Assembly (NCBI GenBank): GCA_002304785.1
Contig: DBMG01000179.1
Span: 1-14,485 of the forward strand
Length of the DNA: 14,485 bases
Source of the DNA: Candidatus Accumulibacter sp. UBA704
Lineage (GTDB): Bacteria; Pseudomonadota; Gammaproteobacteria; Burkholderiales; Rhodocyclaceae
Direction of reading: 5' to 3'
Shown: in pieces, positions 13,956 to 14,485 of the stretch
Position numbering within the stretch: position 1 is the first letter of the stretch
Layout: every line of letters begins with the position of its first letter
Position numbers and translations under genes: made by a program
The notes under the pieces: model-generated
Told to the model about the DNA's origin: nothing
The model's database searches: none
The model's input: the letters and a program-made list of their open reading frames with translations, nothing else

Positions 13956-13985
13956 AAAAAAACCAGGACTGGGCCTGGTTTTTTT
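13956..13985. terminator. Bidirectional rho-independent terminator
   Basis: AAAAAAACCAGG (13956-13967) and CCTGGTTTTTTT (13974-13985) form a perfect 12-base inverted repeat around a 6-base loop, ACTGGG. The short CCAGG stem is flanked by A7 on one side and T7 on the other, so both strands read as hairpin plus T-run. It lies 44 bases after the ABC transporter stop and 23 bases after the rplQ stop on the other strand, and should end both convergent transcripts. Confidence 0.88.
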
Positions 13986-14008
13986 CCCGCTGCAACTTTG
14001 CAATGTAA

Positions 14009-14407
14009 CTACGCGGCTTTTTCCTCTTCGGTCGCCGTTTCAACCACTTCGGGTTGGTCGAGCAACTCGACGAAAGCCATCGGCGCGTTGTCGCCATCGC
14101 GGAAACCGCACTTCAGGATACGCAGGTACCCTCCATTGCGGGTAGCGTAGCGCGGCCCGATTTCTTCAAACAGTTTGACGACGATTTCACGGTCGCGCAG
14201 GCGGTCGAATGCCAAGCGGCGATTTGCCAGGCTCGGCTTCTTGCCCAAGGTGATGATCGGTTCGACAACACGGCGCAACTCCTTTGCCTTCGGCAAAGTC
14301 GTCTTGATTGTTTCATGCCGGAGCAGGGAAACCGTCATGTTCCGCAGCATGGCCAGTCGATGGGAACTGGTGCGGTTTAGTTTACGAAGACCCAAACGGT
14401 GACGCAT
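14009..14407 (-). CDS. rplQ: 50S ribosomal protein L17
   Basis: 132 residues, close to E. coli L17 (127). It opens with the invariant MRHRLGLRKLNRTSSHR, which binds 23S rRNA, and contains MTVSLLRHETIKTTLPKAKE and the conserved GPRYATRNGGYLRILKCGFRDGDNAPMAFVEL. The acidic tail (ETATEEEKAA) is variable between species. AAGGAA (complement of 14413-14418) sits 5 bases before the ATG. L17 is the last gene of the alpha ribosomal operon and follows rpoA by 30 bases, the order found across most bacteria, so it should be expressed from upstream ribosomal promoters. The bidirectional terminator after it closes the operon. Confidence 0.98.
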   Translation of the reverse strand: MRHRLGLRKLNRTSSHRLAMLRNMTVSLLRHETIKTTLPKAKELRRVVEPIITLGKKPSLANRRLAFDRLRDREIVVKLFEEIGPRYATRNGGYLRILKCGFRDGDNAPMAFVELLDQPEVVETATEEEKAA

Positions 14408-14437
14408 ATCTATTCCTTCCTATTCTTGTCCGGGCGA

Positions 14438-14485
14438 CTACTTGTCGAGGCCGGCCGGAGGCCAGTTCTCGAGCTTCATGCCCAG
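14438..14485 (-). CDS. rpoA: RNA polymerase alpha subunit, last 15 residues (partial)
   Basis: The minus strand encodes LGMKLENWPPAGLDK followed by TAG, the conserved end of the alpha subunit C-terminal domain in betaproteobacteria. Most of the gene lies beyond the right edge. Position directly upstream of rplQ confirms the call. Confidence 0.93.
   Translation of the reverse strand: MGMKLENWPPAGLDK

Noticed and set aside
1..14485. Mobile element, prophage, CRISPR, toxin-antitoxin or defence island
   Set aside because: No transposase, integrase, direct-repeat array or defence domain was seen on either strand, and base and codon character look uniform across the window.

Overview
This 14.5 kb window looks like an ordinary chromosomal housekeeping segment from a GC-rich betaproteobacterium, most likely Rhodocyclales-like. 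The lineage is an inference from protein character and gene content: ubiquinone genes ubiA and ubiD, a ridA-recG pair, a DUF2802 plus SPOR pair, and an LplT/PlsC-type fusion. I see no rRNA, tRNA, insertion sequence, phage gene, CRISPR array or other sign of recent transfer. No gene-free stretch exceeds about 190 bases.

Layout, left to right. A truncated PilZ-domain gene (minus) enters from the left edge, divergent from dacB (periplasmic PBP4-type peptidase). dacB is coupled by an ATGA overlap to a DMT-family permease (plus). Facing them is ubiD (minus), the prFMN-dependent decarboxylase of ubiquinone synthesis. Divergent from ubiD is dps (plus), with a strong ribosome binding site, a possible stationary-phase promoter and two downstream hairpins, the second a clear intrinsic terminator.

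Next comes a four-gene minus-strand block, transcribed ridA > recG > MFS-PlsC fusion > ubiA, with overlapping or nearly touching genes. It joins enamine/imine detoxification, replication-fork repair, phospholipid remodelling and the prenyltransferase of ubiquinone synthesis. A small TPR gene (plus) diverges from ridA. It ends only 4 bases from the end of a convergent minus-strand pair, a DUF2802 membrane protein followed by a SPOR-domain protein.

Divergent from that pair is an ATM1/HMT1-type ABC half-transporter (plus). Its end faces rplQ (minus) across a perfect inverted-repeat terminator that should work in both directions. The window closes with the last codons of rpoA, upstream of rplQ at the end of the alpha ribosomal operon.

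I did not find a convincing undescribed system. The items most worth a second look are the MFS-PlsC fusion that lacks the acyl-ACP synthetase part of Aas, the uncharacterised DUF2802/SPOR envelope pair, the RpoS-like dps promoter, and the crowded ridA/TPR control region.
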